A stretch of 64,000 nt of DNA from Photobacterium aquimaris (GTDB lineage Bacteria > Pseudomonadota > Gammaproteobacteria > Enterobacterales > Vibrionaceae). Position numbers and translations under genes: made by a program. Location: the NCBI RefSeq assembly GCF_002954455.1, contig NZ_MSCC01000001.1, positions 1-64,000 of the forward strand, given 5' to 3'. The notes under the pieces are model-generated. The model was not told where the DNA came from and made no database searches. It saw only the letters and a list, made by a program, of their open reading frames with translations. Shown one piece after another: positions 51,372-61,255 of this stretch (positions are counted from its first letter, which is position 1; every line of letters starts with the position of its first letter).

Positions 51372-52025
51372 CTAGAGATAAGGACTAACAGAGCTAACAG
51401 CATTTTTAGAGTGGTTATTTAGAATCGTTTGGGCAAGCTCAATATCACGATCTAATACCGCTTTCATTAATGCTTCATGTTCACCATCATCATTGTAACG
51501 GCTATCACTATCGCGTAATTTGCTTAGCCAAATATGGCGATAACGTTTAATTTGTTCGTAGATATCAACATAAAGATCAAGTAACACTGGTGAGTTACTG
51601 CCGGATAAAATAGCAATATGAAAATCGCCATGGCGTTGTTCCCACTCAGAAAGATCAGCGTCATCAGAGGTTGGGTTAAGGCGGCTTAACTTATGGTAAC
51701 TAGTAAGGATGTTGAGTTCCCAAGCTTCATCACCTTGTACAATCGCTTTTCTTAACAGTTCATGCGAGATTAATTGATGAGCATTGAAAAGATCAGTCAA
51801 TTCCTCTACCGATACAGGTGCTACCCAGCAGCCTTTTTGCGGCGCAAACTTGACGTATTTTTTCCACGATAATTGGACAAGAGCTTCACGAATAGGTGAA
51901 GCGCCGACTTGGTAATGTTCTTTTAAATCGGCAACAACAAGTTTTTGTCCTGGGGTCAATTTGCCAAGCAAAATATCTTGCCGTATGACCTCCATGATTT
52001 TATTTGTTTGCGTAGGACTGGACAC
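51372..52025 (-). CDS. GntR-family regulator with FCD effector domain
   Basis: This 217-residue regulator has an N-terminal winged helix with the diagnostic GASPIREALVQLS (about residues 42-54) and a C-terminal FCD domain. The FCD domain shows its metal-contacting residues in RHGDFHIAIL and EHEALMKAVLDRD. Effectors of the FCD family are usually organic acids, and the closest look-alike I know is CsiR/GlaR; the target is not known. The start is probably GTG at 52025, preceded by AGAGGGA. The promoter region carries a perfect 29-bp palindrome 38 bases upstream, a likely autoregulatory operator. It stands alone. Confidence 0.88.
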   Translation of the reverse strand: MSSPTQTNKIMEVIRQDILLGKLTPGQKLVVADLKEHYQVGASPIREALVQLSWKKYVKFAPQKGCWVAPVSVEELTDLFNAHQLISHELLRKAIVQGDEAWELNILTSYHKLSRLNPTSDDADLSEWEQRHGDFHIAILSGSNSPVLLDLYVDIYEQIKRYRHIWLSKLRDSDSRYNDDGEHEALMKAVLDRDIELAQTILNNHSKNAVSSVSPYL

Positions 52026-52063
52026 AGTTTCCCTCTTTGTTGTTATTGTTATTCGACACAATA

Positions 52064-52092
52064 CACACATAACATTGTCAATGTTATGTGTG
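52064..52092. repeat. Perfect 29-bp palindrome upstream of the GntR gene
   Basis: Arms CACACATAACATTG and CAATGTTATGTGTG flank one central T, with no mismatch. On the minus strand it covers a TAACAT that lies 17 bases downstream of TTATCA, a plausible -10 and -35 pair for the GntR gene. It therefore looks like an operator positioned to block its own promoter. Confidence 0.8.
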
Positions 52093-52322
52093 CTAGTACC
52101 TATTGATAAGAAGTATAACTGGCTTTGTTTATTGCTTAAACATTAAAGAGAGGGATAAACAATGATTAGAATGGATTGATACCAAGAATGTAACAAATGT
52201 GAGCTATATATTTATAAAATGATATATCGGTAAGGGTTGGTTTTTAATTACTTTATAAATTAAGAGAGGAGGAGGCAATATTGAAAGCTAATAAGATTAA
52301 AAACAGCGTAATTTTTATAAAT
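52093..52322. other. Non-coding region between the GntR gene and pykF
   Basis: About 230 bases, AT-rich. A TTG-start ORF of 18 codons (52281-52337) stands out because AGGAGGAGG lies five bases before it, and its stop falls inside the terminator stem at 52323. Otherwise I see nothing. Confidence 0.4.
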
Positions 52323-52350
52323 AAAAAGGGAGCTTAAAGCTCCCTTTTTT
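52323..52350 (-). terminator. Rho-independent terminator of pykF
   Basis: AAAAAGGGAGCTT and its inverted copy flank a single A, with A and T runs at the outside. It lies 19 bases after the pykF stop and would also work for plus-strand transcripts. Confidence 0.8.
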
Positions 52351-52368
52351 ATAGCTGTTTACGAACGA

Positions 52369-53781
52369 TTATAGTACGTGAACAGACGCAGTATTAGTTG
52401 TACCTGAAGCAACAAGTGCGCCAGAAACCATTACTACGATATCGCCTTTAGCACCTAGACCAGTTTCAAGAGCTAACTCTTTACCGCGTAGGTAGAATGC
52501 ATCAGTGTTTTCAATTGCATCAACAACAACAGGTGTAACACCTTTAGAAAGACATAGCTGTGCTGCTGTCTTAGTATTTGTTGTTACAGCAAGGATACGT
52601 GCTGTTGGGAAGTATTTACGGATTGAACGAGCAGATTTACCTGCTTCAGTTGCAACTATGATCAGTGGAGCACCTAGCTTCTCAGCTGTATCAACTGCAC
52701 CTTTACATACCGCTTCAGTGATACGTAGACGTGGGCTATCTAGACGTGAACCTAGCTCAGCTTTAAGTACTTTGTCTGTACGTGCACAGATTTGCGCCAT
52801 GATAGTTACAGCTTCAATTGGGTATTTACCCTTAGCGGACTCACCAGAAAGCATTACTGCATCAGTACCATCCATGATTGCGTTAGCAACATCACCCGCT
52901 TCTGCGCGTGTTGGACGTGGGTTCTTGATCATTGAATCAAGCATTTGAGTTGCAGTGATAACAACTTTACGAGCGCGGTTACACTTCTCGATCATCATCT
53001 TTTGAGCAAAGATAACTTCTTCAACTGGAATCTCAACACCAAGGTCACCACGAGCAACCATGATACCGTCAGATGCTTCAAGAATAGCGTCAAAGTTATC
53101 AACACCTTCTTGGTTTTCGATCTTAGAGATGATTTGAATGTTAGCGCCGCCGTTTGCTTCTAGTAGCGCACGGATTTCTAATACGTCTTCAGCCTTACGG
53201 ATGAAAGATGCAGCAACGAAATCAACACCTTGCTCACAACCAAACTTAAGGTCAGCTTTATCTTTTTCAGCAAGTGCTGGAAGTTTTACTGAAACGCCAG
53301 GAAGGTTAACACCTTTGTTTTCACCTAGGTCACCGCTGTTAAGTACTTTACACTTAACTTCAGTTTCTGTTGTTTCCAACACTTCCATTTCAATTAGACC
53401 GTCGTCTACAAGGATAATGTTGCCTTTTACTAGGTCTTTAGCAAAACCAGGGTAAGTCACAGCCACACGGTCTTGGTTACCGATTACAGATGTATCTGTT
53501 GTGAAAGTGAAATCTTGACCAGCTACTAGAGTGAAGTCATTACCACCTTCTAGCTTGATAGTACGAATTTCAGGACCTTTAGTATCTAGCAAAATTGCTA
53601 GTTCTTTGCCTGTATTAGCCATAACTTCACGTACGTTAGTGATACGCTGACCGTGCTCTTCAAAGTCACCGTGTGAGAAGTTAAGACGCATTACGTTCAT
53701 ACCAGCGTTAGCTAGTTTAGTAAGCATTTCTACAGATTCAGTTTTCGGTCCAATCGTACATACGATCTTGGTCTTTTTCAT
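52369..53781 (-). CDS. pykF: Pyruvate kinase, PykF type
   Basis: Pyruvate kinase converts phosphoenolpyruvate and ADP to pyruvate and ATP. The 470-residue length equals E. coli Pyk[21 protein letters not shown] opens the barrel; metal and catalytic residues are in [15 protein letters not shown] and [28 protein letters not shown] is the signature. GGAGAG eight bases before the ATG at 53781 decides the start against a 20-residue longer frame. Codon use is strongly biased, as for a highly expressed gene. Confidence 0.97.
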   Translation of the reverse strand: MKKTKIVCTIGPKTESVEMLTKLANAGMNVMRLNFSHGDFEEHGQRITNVREVMANTGKELAILLDTKGPEIRTIKLEGGNDFTLVAGQDFTFTTDTSVIGNQDRVAVTYPGFAKDLVKGNIILVDDGLIEMEVLETTETEVKCKVLNSGDLGENKGVNLPGVSVKLPALAEKDKADLKFGCEQGVDFVAASFIRKAEDVLEIRALLEANGGANIQIISKIENQEGVDNFDAILEASDGIMVARGDLGVEIPVEEVIFAQKMMIEKCNRARKVVITATQMLDSMIKNPRPTRAEAGDVANAIMDGTDAVMLSGESAKGKYPIEAVTIMAQICARTDKVLKAELGSRLDSPRLRITEAVCKGAVDTAEKLGAPLIIVATEAGKSARSIRKYFPTARILAVTTNTKTAAQLCLSKGVTPVVVDAIENTDAFYLRGKELALETGLGAKGDIVVMVSGALVASGTTNTASVHVL

Positions 53782-54246
53782 TGAGGATACTCTCCGGACG
53801 AACTTGCTACCCAAGGGAAAATTAACATTAACCATTATCAAATAATCAACTTATTGTGTTATCTGATAGTGAATAATGAATAAATAAAAAACTCTTTAAA
53901 TATTACTTTAAAAAAGCGTTAAAGCGCTTTTGTAAAGTTCATATACATGCTGACAAACAACATTAAATACGCCGTTATTACGATTAAACGAGTAGATAAA
54001 TGCCTATGAAACATTGATTATAGCTTCAATATTCAAGCGCAGGATTATAGCAGATATTCCACCATTTAGCACCCTGAGATATAGCAGTTCATTGTCGATA
54101 TTACGTGTGACATAAAAATGATAATTATGTGGAAAAATAAAAACAAAGTTTTGCTATTTATCAAGTGTCGGTGTGTTAATGATATTTTTTGTGCTGGCTC
54201 GACAGTAAAATATGTCCTATTGATTATTTTATTGTCATTAAAAACC
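53782..54246. promoter_or_regulatory. pykF leader and promoter region
   Basis: About 465 bases upstream of pykF without a supported gene. On the minus strand an extended -10 element TGCTATAAT (54044-54052) suits a pykF promoter and would give a long leader. A second TATAAT-like box lies about 26 bases nearer to pykF. An inverted repeat AAAAAGCG/CGCTTTT lies at about 53910-53932. Confidence 0.4.
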
Positions 54247-54277
54247 AAAAAAGGCTGAAGTAAAATACTTCAGCCTT
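54247..54277 (-). terminator. Rho-independent terminator of tRNA-Ile2
   Basis: AAGGCTGAAGTA pairs with TACTTCAGCCTT around three bases. On the minus strand six T follow. It starts 10 bases past the tRNA 3' end. Confidence 0.85.
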
Positions 54278-54286
54278 TTTGAATTT

Positions 54287-54362
54287 TGGTGGCCCCTCCC
54301 AGACTTGAACTGGGGACCAAGCGATTATGAGTCGCCTGCTCTAACCACTGAGCTAAGGGGCC
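54287..54362 (-). tRNA. ileX: tRNA-Ile2 (anticodon CAT, lysidine-modified)
   Basis: The 76-base gene folds as a full cloverleaf on the minus strand: acceptor GGCCCCT/AGGGGCC, TTCAAGT in the T loop, anticodon loop CTCATAA, and an encoded CCA. Apart from the T stem it looks like E. coli ileX as I remember it, so the CAT anticodon is read as isoleucine AUA after lysidine modification by TilS, rather than as methionine. The acceptor and anticodon stems differ from both tRNA-Met types. Confidence 0.9.
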
Positions 54363-54373
54363 ATATGCGGCAA

Positions 54374-54402
54374 ATTATAGGGGATGGCGAAACGCTTGTC
54401 TA
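54374..54402 (-). promoter_or_regulatory. Promoter of tRNA-Ile2
   Basis: On the minus strand TAGACA and TATAAT are separated by exactly 17 bases, followed by a GC-containing discriminator (TTGCCGC). Transcription would start a few bases before the tRNA 5' end. Confidence 0.7.
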
Positions 54403-54492
54403 GCGATTAACGCTAAAAAATTGTTTGCTTTTTCGACAGTTAGAAAAACAGAGTTGGTATCTCAAACTTTTAATATTGTTATTGCATATAAT

Positions 54493-54520
54493 AAAAAGCG
54501 AGCTAAAGGCTCGCTTTTTT
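54493..54520 (-). terminator. Rho-independent terminator of rpoD
   Basis: AAAAAGCGAGC pairs with GCTCGCTTTTT around a five-base loop; T-run on the minus strand. It lies 20 bases past the rpoD stop. Confidence 0.85.
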
Positions 54521-54539
54521 ATAACATTACCGTATGTAC

Positions 54540-56393
54540 TTATTCGTCAAGGAAACTACGAAGTACATCAGAACGGCTAGGGTGACGTAATTTACGTAAC
54601 GCTTTCGCTTCGATCTGACGGATACGCTCACGAGTAACATCAAACTGCTTACCCACTTCTTCTAGCGTATGGTCGGTATTCATATCGATACCAAAACGCA
54701 TACGAAGTACTTTAGCTTCACGTGGCGTTAGACCAGCTAGTACATCGTTAGTTGCAGCGCGCAAGTTTGTTGCTGTTGCTGCATCCATAGGCAGTTGAAG
54801 TGTTGTATCTTCAATGAAATCACCTAGGTGCGAATCTTCATCATCACCGATAGGGGTTTCCATTGAGATTGGCTCTTTAGCAATCTTCAATACCTTGCGG
54901 ATTTTGTCTTCCGGCATTTGCATACGTTCAGCCAATTCTTCAGGTAATGGTTCACGACCCATCTCTTGAAGCATCTGACGTGAGATACGATTCAATTTGT
55001 TGATGGTTTCAATCATGTGTACTGGAATACGAATCGTACGTGCTTGGTCAGCGATTGAACGTGTAATTGCCTGACGGATCCACCATGTTGCGTAAGTTGA
55101 GAATTTGTAACCACGACGGTATTCAAATTTATCAACCGCTTTCATTAGACCGATATTACCTTCTTGGATAAGATCTAAGAATTGTAGACCACGGTTGGTG
55201 TACTTTTTGGCAATAGAGATAACAAGACGCAAGTTTGCTTCAACCATCTCTTTTTTCGCACGGCGTGCTTTCGCTTCACCGATTGACATTCGACGGCTAA
55301 TGTCTTTGATTCGCTCAATAGATAAGCCTGTTTCTTGCTCAAGTATGCGCAGCTTTAACGTTGAACGGCGAAGATCTTCTTCATAGTTCTTTAGGCGTTC
55401 AGCGTAGGGCTTACCTGAGTTAAGTGCGGTGTCAATCCAATCACTATTTGATTCATTACCGGCGAATAAACTAATGAAAGTTTTCTTTGGCATTTTGCTG
55501 TTATCAACACACATACGCATGATAAGACGCTCGTTAGTGCGTACTTTATCCATAGAATCACGTAGTGAGCTAACTAGACGGTCAAATTGCTTTGGAATCA
55601 GACGGAACTGCTTGAAGATTTCTGATAACTCTTCAACGGCAACTTCAGTAGTAGCGTGTTGACGACCATGTTCACTAATAGCGAATGCCATTTTTTCATA
55701 GGACTGACGTAGTTCTAAGAACTTTTCACGTGCTAGTTCTGGGTCAATGCTGCCGTCGTCTTCTTCTTCGTCCGTCTCATCATCATCGTCATCATCGTCT
55801 TCAAGATCTTTATCTTCATCTTCAAGATCAGTTTCGCTTAGCTCTGAACCAATGTGCGTTGCTGTTGGTGCTGCGGTCGCTTCTTCGTTGGGATCAACAA
55901 AGCCTGAAATGATATCAGTTAGACGAAGTTCATCAGCTTCAACTTTGTCAAACTGCTCAAGTAAGTGAGCGATTGCTGAAGGGTATTCAGCAACAGAGCA
56001 TTGAACTTGGTTAATACCATCTTCAATACGTTTTGCGATATCAATTTCGCCTTCGCGAGTAAGTAGTTCAACTGTTCCCATTTCACGCATGTACATACGT
56101 ACAGGGTCAGTTGTGCGACCGATCTCGCTTTCTACGCTTGATAATGCTTGCGCCGCTGCTTCAATGGCGTCTTCGTCGGCATTATCTTCAGTCATCATGA
56201 GTTCATCGGCATCAGGGGCAGTTTCAACTACCTTAATGCCCATGTCATTAATCATTTGAATAATGTCTTCAACCTGATCAGAATCAACGATATCTTCTGG
56301 TAGGTGGTCATTTACTTCGGCGTAGGTCAGATAGCCTTGTTCCTTGCCTTTAGCAACAAGTAACTTTAGCTGTGACTGCGGATTTTGCTCCAT
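54540..56393 (-). CDS. rpoD: RNA polymerase primary sigma factor (sigma-70)
   Basis: RpoD directs RNA polymerase to housekeeping promoters. The 617 residues (E. coli 613) run: region 1.1 ([26 protein letters not shown]), region 1.2 ([11 protein letters not shown]), a very acidic spacer (about 190-215), region 2 ([57 protein letters not shown], with the -10 contacts split across it), region 3 and region 4 ([30 protein letters not shown]). The acidic spacer has an uninterrupted eight-residue Asp/Glu run. It is the last gene of rpsU-yqeY-dnaG-rpoD. Confidence 0.98.
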   Translation of the reverse strand: MEQNPQSQLKLLVAKGKEQGYLTYAEVNDHLPEDIVDSDQVEDIIQMINDMGIKVVETAPDADELMMTEDNADEDAIEAAAQALSSVESEIGRTTDPVRMYMREMGTVELLTREGEIDIAKRIEDGINQVQCSVAEYPSAIAHLLEQFDKVEADELRLTDIISGFVDPNEEATAAPTATHIGSELSETDLEDEDKDLEDDDDDDDETDEEEDDGSIDPELAREKFLELRQSYEKMAFAISEHGRQHATTEVAVEELSEIFKQFRLIPKQFDRLVSSLRDSMDKVRTNERLIMRMCVDNSKMPKKTFISLFAGNESNSDWIDTALNSGKPYAERLKNYEEDLRRSTLKLRILEQETGLSIERIKDISRRMSIGEAKARRAKKEMVEANLRLVISIAKKYTNRGLQFLDLIQEGNIGLMKAVDKFEYRRGYKFSTYATWWIRQAITRSIADQARTIRIPVHMIETINKLNRISRQMLQEMGREPLPEELAERMQMPEDKIRKVLKIAKEPISMETPIGDDEDSHLGDFIEDTTLQLPMDAATATNLRAATNDVLAGLTPREAKVLRMRFGIDMNTDHTLEEVGKQFDVTRERIRQIEAKALRKLRHPSRSDVLRSFLDE

Positions 56394-56485
56394 AGACGGT
56401 ATCCAACTTCGGGTCTGAGTGATAATTTAGTATGCAGAGTTGCAAACCAGTCATTATAACAAATTTCTTAATTGTTGACTACTTA

Positions 56486-58240
56486 TTAGACAGGGCGATT
56501 CAGCGTTAATAGCTGTAATTCCTGCTTTTCTTCGACTGATAAGCCGACAGTTCTTGATTTAGTCTGCAACTGTTCAATTTGTTGATTAACACATTGGATA
56601 ATTATTTTATCCATTGCGTCTAAAAATACATCGAGGCTATTGTCTTCATCATTTGATAACGGCAACTCCCACGCGGCAAGCCGAGCCATCATGGCTTCAT
56701 TCTTGGTGCCACGCCAATATTCTAAAAGCTGTCCTGTGGTAATATTGGGGTTGTTTCGGCATTTATCAACTATCGATAGCAATAAATTTAAGCCAGCAAG
56801 CTCAATACCAGTAAATGCATCCATATCAAATTCAAGTTGTTGCACAAAGTGTGGATGCTGAATCAGCAAGGCAATAACTTCTCGCATAGGGGTGCGTTTA
56901 ATTTGTACTTGGCCTACAGGCCTTGTGACTTGACCATGTTTTGAGAGTAATTGTTGTAATTGGGCCTCATCGGGTAAACCGAGCTTTTTTCCCAGTAACT
57001 CACGTAAGTATAGTCGTAGCGTACCACCTGGTACTTTATCAATTAAAGGAACCGCTAAGGTGGTTAACTTGGCTTTTCCTTCACGACAGCTGGTGTCAAT
57101 TTGAACCATTAGGCTGTTAAATAAAAAGTCAGATAGCGTTGTCGCAGTATCAATGCGTTGTTCAAACTGGATTTTCCCTTCAGCACGAATACACGAATCT
57201 GGATCTTCGCCATCGGGTAAAAACATAAATTTTAACTGGCGACCATCGGTGAGGAAGGGCAATGCTTGTTCCATTGCACGCCATGCAGCTTCGCGCCCAG
57301 CACGGTCACCATCATAACAACACACAACGGTACTAGTTTGACGGAATAGACTTTGAATATGATCACCCGTGGTGGCAGTTCCTAGGGATGCGACAGCGTA
57401 ATCGACACCAAATTGGGCCAAAGCCACCACATCCATATAACCTTCTACCACCATGATTTTTTCAGGCTCACGATGGGTTTGTAATACTTCATATAAACCG
57501 TAAAGCTCACGGCCTTTATGAAAAATATCTGTTTCCGGTGAGTTAAGGTATTTCGGTGTACCTTCACCCAATACTCGACCACCAAAACCAATCACACGTC
57601 CACGGCGATCATGTATCGGAAACATCACTCTGCCACGAAAGCGATCATAACGACGACCTTGGTCGTTTTCGATCAGCATTCCAGTGCTTACAAGTGCTTT
57701 TTGCGATTCATTATCACGCCCAAAGCGGGTACGAACCATGTCCCATTGATCAGGAATAAAGCCGATATTAAATTTCTTTACAACATCGCCAGATAAGCCT
57801 CGACCTTTAAGATAATCAATGGCAATTTGTGCTTCTGGTGCACGTAATTGTGATTGATAAAACTGTGAAACTTGGCTCATCAACTCATAGTAATTACGTT
57901 TATCAGCAGCTTTAGAACCACGTGGCGCAGTGCCGTCATTTTCTCGTGGAACTTCCAACCCTAACTGAGAAGCAAGCTCTTCAATGGCATCAACAAACTC
58001 TAACCGATCATACTCCATTACGAAGTCAAGTACATTACCGTGAACACCACACCCAAAACAATGATAGAACTGTTTTTCTTGGCTTACCGAAAAAGATGGT
58101 GTTTTTTCATTATGAAATGGACAACAGGCGCCAAAGTTCTTACCTTGTTTTTTGAGTTTTACACGCGCGTCAATGACATCGACAATATCATGTCGAGAGA
58201 TTAAATCATCGATAAATGAACGCGGTATTTTTCCTGCCAT
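56486..58240 (-). CDS. dnaG: DNA primase DnaG
   Basis: DnaG makes RNA primers at the replication fork. The 584-residue protein has an N-terminal CHC2 zinc finger (CPFHNEKTPSFSV, then FHCFGCG-type YHCFGCGVHGN; ligands about residues 40, 43, 61, 64), a Toprim core (VVEGYMDVVAL, with DGDRAGREAA) and a C-terminal DnaB-binding helical domain from about residue 435. It lies 92 bases before rpoD and behind a terminator-like hairpin at 58317, as in the classical macromolecular synthesis operon. Confidence 0.97.
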   Translation of the reverse strand: MAGKIPRSFIDDLISRHDIVDVIDARVKLKKQGKNFGACCPFHNEKTPSFSVSQEKQFYHCFGCGVHGNVLDFVMEYDRLEFVDAIEELASQLGLEVPRENDGTAPRGSKAADKRNYYELMSQVSQFYQSQLRAPEAQIAIDYLKGRGLSGDVVKKFNIGFIPDQWDMVRTRFGRDNESQKALVSTGMLIENDQGRRYDRFRGRVMFPIHDRRGRVIGFGGRVLGEGTPKYLNSPETDIFHKGRELYGLYEVLQTHREPEKIMVVEGYMDVVALAQFGVDYAVASLGTATTGDHIQSLFRQTSTVVCCYDGDRAGREAAWRAMEQALPFLTDGRQLKFMFLPDGEDPDSCIRAEGKIQFEQRIDTATTLSDFLFNSLMVQIDTSCREGKAKLTTLAVPLIDKVPGGTLRLYLRELLGKKLGLPDEAQLQQLLSKHGQVTRPVGQVQIKRTPMREVIALLIQHPHFVQQLEFDMDAFTGIELAGLNLLLSIVDKCRNNPNITTGQLLEYWRGTKNEAMMARLAAWELPLSNDEDNSLDVFLDAMDKIIIQCVNQQIEQLQTKSRTVGLSVEEKQELQLLTLNRPV

Positions 58241-58316
58241 AACAAAGTAAACAACCTAGAGTAAGTCAATAAAGAGTGTAACGGTAGCCCGTTAAAGTGG
58301 GATTGTCAGATACAAA

Positions 58317-58350
58317 CAAGCCGCGCATTCCAAAAGAATAGCACGGCTTG
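58317..58350 (-). terminator. Intercistronic terminator upstream of dnaG
   Basis: CAAGCCG pairs with CGGCTTG with continued pairing of ATTCC with GAATA-side bases around AAAA; TTTGT follows on the minus strand. An equivalent partial terminator between rpsU and dnaG is known in E. coli, where it lowers primase level. Confidence 0.6.
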
Positions 58351-58370
58351 TTGCAGAATAAGAGGAGTGA

Positions 58371-58814
58371 TTAACCTAGCTTGATTTTCACCAGCTTGCT
58401 AACAATCCCCATATCGGCACGACCCTGAATTTGCGGTTTCAGTACGCCCATGACCTTACCCATGTCTTGCATGCTAGCAGCACCCGTTGCAGCAATAGCT
58501 TCATCCATCAAAGCAGAGATTTCATCTTCACTTAATGGTTGAGGCATAAATTCTGCAAGAACATTGATTTCAGCATGTTCAACATCAGCAAGATCTTGAC
58601 GGCCTGCAGCTTCATATTGAGCTACAGAGTCACGACGTTGTTTCACCATTTTGGTCAACACTACTAACACGTCGTCATCGGAAAGAGTGATCTTTTCGTC
58701 AACTTCGCGTTGTTTAATTGCAGCAAGCACCAAACGGATGGCACCAAGACGAGGTTTATCCTTCGCCTTCATCGCCGCTATTTGTTCGCTTTTTAGGCGT
58801 TCAATAAGAGTCAT
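58371..58814 (-). CDS. yqeY: GatB/YqeY domain protein
   Basis: This 147-residue single YqeY domain is related to the tRNA-binding C-terminal domain of the amidotransferase subunit GatB. Marks are LIERLKSEQIAAMKAKDKPRLGAIRLVLAAIK at the start and DMGKVMGVLKPQIQGRADMGIVSKLVK at the end. Its function is not firmly known; tRNA binding or amidation-related roles are guesses. It lies between rpsU and dnaG, a placement seen in vibrios and other gammaproteobacteria but absent from E. coli. Confidence 0.93.
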   Translation of the reverse strand: MTLIERLKSEQIAAMKAKDKPRLGAIRLVLAAIKQREVDEKITLSDDDVLVVLTKMVKQRRDSVAQYEAAGRQDLADVEHAEINVLAEFMPQPLSEDEISALMDEAIAATGAASMQDMGKVMGVLKPQIQGRADMGIVSKLVKIKLG

Positions 58815-58844
58815 TACGCGATCCTTCTGTTTATAATCTAACGA

Positions 58845-59060
58845 TTAGTACAGACGAACGCGACGCGCGTTTTCGCGAGCCAATTTCTTCAGGTGACGCT
58901 TAACTGCCGCTGCTTTAGCACGCTTACGTACAGTTGTTGGCTTTTCGAAGTGCTCACGACGACGAACTTCAGAAAGGATACCTGCTTTTTCGCAAGAGCG
59001 CTTGAAACGACGTAGTGCTACGTCAAACGGTTCGTTTTCACGTACTTTGATTACTGGCAT
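58845..59060 (-). CDS. rpsU: 30S ribosomal protein S21
   Basis: The 71-residue length equals E. coli S21. [26 protein letters not shown] at the start and a very basic end ([27 protein letters not shown] in parts) are diagnostic. S21 helps mRNA base-pair with 16S rRNA during initiation. It is the first gene of the rpsU-yqeY-dnaG-rpoD unit, divergent from tsaD. Confidence 0.98.
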   Translation of the reverse strand: MPVIKVRENEPFDVALRRFKRSCEKAGILSEVRRREHFEKPTTVRKRAKAAAVKRHLKKLARENARRVRLY

Positions 59061-59130
59061 GTAATACTCACCTCAGAGTGATTCGGTTTAATACTGACGT
59101 CAAAGTGTCAGTCGATTAAAATGGTGCGAA

Positions 59131-59160
59131 ATTCTAATCTGATTTGGGGGTATTTGTAAA
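59131..59160 (-). promoter_or_regulatory. Putative sigma-70 promoter of rpsU
   Basis: On the minus strand TTTACA (59155-59160) and TAGAAT (59131-59136) are 18 bases apart, followed by the discriminator TTCGCACC. The leader would be about 65 bases. Confidence 0.55.
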
Positions 59161-59308
59161 GCATTCTGCGCCTATGAACTGGTTAATTTGTGTTAACAGC
59201 GGTAACATGGCACTCAATTCCCCCCTTACAAACCTACATGAATTATCGGTTGTTATTGAAACTATACTGATTTTTCATATTGGGTCACCGAATAGTATAG
59301 AGGCTGTT

Positions 59309-60325
59309 ATGCGTATATTGGGCATTGAGACCTCCTGTGATGAAACAGGTATCGCAATTTTTGATGATGAAAAAGGCTTATTGGCACATGAACTTTACAG
59401 TCAAGTAAAGTTACATGCTGATTATGGCGGTGTGGTGCCAGAGTTAGCATCACGTGATCATGTTAAAAAAACCATTCCATTGATTACGGCGACACTTGCA
59501 GCTGCCGGCTTAACCCCAGACGATCTTGATGGTGTTGCTTACACGGCAGGTCCTGGTCTGGTTGGTGCACTATTGGTTGGTGCGACCATTGGTCGTAGTC
59601 TTGCATACGCATGGGATTTACCGGCTGTGGCAGTCCACCACATGGAGGGTCACTTATTGGCTCCAATGTTGGAAGATAACGCCCCTGAGTTTCCATTTGT
59701 GGCGCTACTTGTTTCTGGTGGACACACCATGATGGTGGATGTTCGTGGTATTGGTGATTATCAGATCCTTGGTGAATCTGTTGATGATGCAGCAGGTGAA
59801 GCGTTTGATAAGACAGCTAAGATGATGGGTTTAGACTATCCAGGAGGCCCGTTATTGTCCAAAATGGCTGAACAAGGTACTCCGGGGAGATTTAAGTTCC
59901 CACGTCCAATGACGGACCGTCCAGGGCTTGATTTTAGTTTTTCAGGTTTAAAAACCTTTGCGGCGAATACAATTCGTGGCAATGATGATGATCCACAAAC
60001 GCGTGCAGATATTGCTTACGCATTCCAAGATGCAGTGGTGGATACATTAGCGATTAAATGTAAGCGCGCATTGAAGCAAACAGGCTATAAGCGCTTGGTG
60101 ATTGCCGGTGGCGTAAGTGCCAATAAATCGTTACGTCAGCAACTTGAAACCTTGATGAAAGGCATGCGTGGCGAAGTGTTTTATCCACGTACTGAGTTTT
60201 GTACCGATAATGGCGCGATGATTGCTTATGCAGGTATGCAGCGTTTGAAAAATAATGAATTAATGGATCTTGGGGTTAAGGTTTATCCGCGTTGGCCCAT
60301 TGATCAGTTGAAACCTATCTCATAA
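59309..60325 (+). CDS. tsaD: tRNA N6-adenosine threonylcarbamoyltransferase TsaD
   Basis: TsaD (YgjD/Kae1) transfers the threonylcarbamoyl group to A37 of ANN-reading tRNAs together with TsaB and TsaE. The start [20 protein letters not shown] and the metal-binding histidines in [11 protein letters not shown] (about residues 110-120) are intact, as is [10 protein letters not shown]. From the ATG at 59309 the product is 338 residues (E. coli 337); a longer upstream reading adds 55 implausible residues across the rpsU promoter. Divergent tsaD/rpsU is a highly conserved pair. Confidence 0.97.
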   Translation: MRILGIETSCDETGIAIFDDEKGLLAHELYSQVKLHADYGGVVPELASRDHVKKTIPLITATLAAAGLTPDDLDGVAYTAGPGLVGALLVGATIGRSLAYAWDLPAVAVHHMEGHLLAPMLEDNAPEFPFVALLVSGGHTMMVDVRGIGDYQILGESVDDAAGEAFDKTAKMMGLDYPGGPLLSKMAEQGTPGRFKFPRPMTDRPGLDFSFSGLKTFAANTIRGNDDDPQTRADIAYAFQDAVVDTLAIKCKRALKQTGYKRLVIAGGVSANKSLRQQLETLMKGMRGEVFYPRTEFCTDNGAMIAYAGMQRLKNNELMDLGVKVYPRWPIDQLKPIS

Positions 60326-60350
60326 TAGCAATTATATGTCGGGTTAAATA

Positions 60351-60381
60351 AAAAGCGAGAGTGAATACTCTCGCTTTTTTT
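60351..60381. terminator. Bidirectional terminator between tsaD and plsY
   Basis: AAAAGCGAGAGT pairs with ACTCTCGCTTTT around four bases, flanked by A and T runs on both sides, and serves both convergent genes. Confidence 0.88.
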
Positions 60382-60389
60382 ATGCATTT

Positions 60390-61004
60390 TTATTGCTTTT
60401 CGTTACTTTTTCGGGCAAATTTCTGCCATATCTTGGTTTCGTCGCCATCAAGTAAACGCCGAATATTGTCTTGGTGTCGAAAGATAATTAAGCACGATAG
60501 CATTGCTACTGGCATGGTGTATTCAGGTTTAACCATCCATGTCATCAGTGGCGCGGCTAAGGCGGTGATCAGCGATGCTAGTGATGAGTAACCTGTGAGT
60601 GTTAACGCTAATACCCAGATAGTTATTAAACTGCCGCTAAGATCCCAGCCGATAGGTGCAAGGGCTCCAAGTGCTGTTGCAACGCCTTTACCACCTTGAA
60701 AATGAAAGAAAATTGGATAGATATGACCTAGGCAAGCAGCAATACCAATAATGCCGAGTAGAAAAGGGTTTAAGCCAAAAAAGTAGCTTAACCATACTGG
60801 AATCATGCCTTTAAGAATATCAGCAACAAGAACTAACGTTGCTGCAACTTTTCCACCAAGGCGAAGGACATTGGTTGCTCCTGGGTTATGTGAGCCATGA
60901 GTTCGAGGATCAGGGAAGTGGTACAGTTTTGAAATTAACACTGCACTGGAAATTGATCCTAATAAATAGGCAGCAATGATCATCAGTAACGCTAATGGTG
61001 TCAT
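60390..61004 (-). CDS. plsY: Acyl-phosphate:glycerol-3-phosphate acyltransferase PlsY
   Basis: PlsY adds the first acyl chain to glycerol 3-phosphate using acyl-phosphate. The 204-residue polytopic protein has about five membrane helices and the three conserved loops [29 protein letters not shown] and [13 protein letters not shown]. It is divergent from folB. No anomaly seen. Confidence 0.95.
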   Translation of the reverse strand: MTPLALLMIIAAYLLGSISSAVLISKLYHFPDPRTHGSHNPGATNVLRLGGKVAATLVLVADILKGMIPVWLSYFFGLNPFLLGIIGIAACLGHIYPIFFHFQGGKGVATALGALAPIGWDLSGSLITIWVLALTLTGYSSLASLITALAAPLMTWMVKPEYTMPVAMLSCLIIFRHQDNIRRLLDGDETKIWQKFARKSNEKQ

Positions 61005-61255
61005 GCAATATCCTGATTCTGTAAACGTTAAATTGTGCTAGGTGCAGACGTTAAATGTTAGTTAGATCTTATATTTATCAATATTGGTGCTGATAAATAT
61101 CAGGGTGTTTATGGCTGTGATATAGTCGCTGTTATGGTCAATATTAACTGTATTGTTGACCTGTTAGTATTTATTAAAAGCTAACAATATTGCCTGATAA
61201 TACGCGTTTTTGTATGTATTAGGTATCCGACCTCTAACAAAATTAGCGATTAAAT

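Noticed and set aside
53910-53932. AAAAAGCG/CGCTTTT repeat upstream of pykF as a Cra (FruR) site
   Set aside because: It matches the Cra consensus poorly at the flanks; pykF is a Cra target in E. coli but the site cannot be called here by eye.
54287-54362. tRNA-Met reading of the CAT anticodon tRNA
   Set aside because: The acceptor, D and anticodon stems match E. coli tRNA-Ile2 (ileX) rather than initiator or elongator tRNA-Met.
55747-55968. Serine-rich plus-strand ORF inside rpoD
   Set aside because: It is the antisense shadow of the Asp/Glu spacer of sigma-70, whose GAT and GAA codons read as serine-rich sequence on the other strand.
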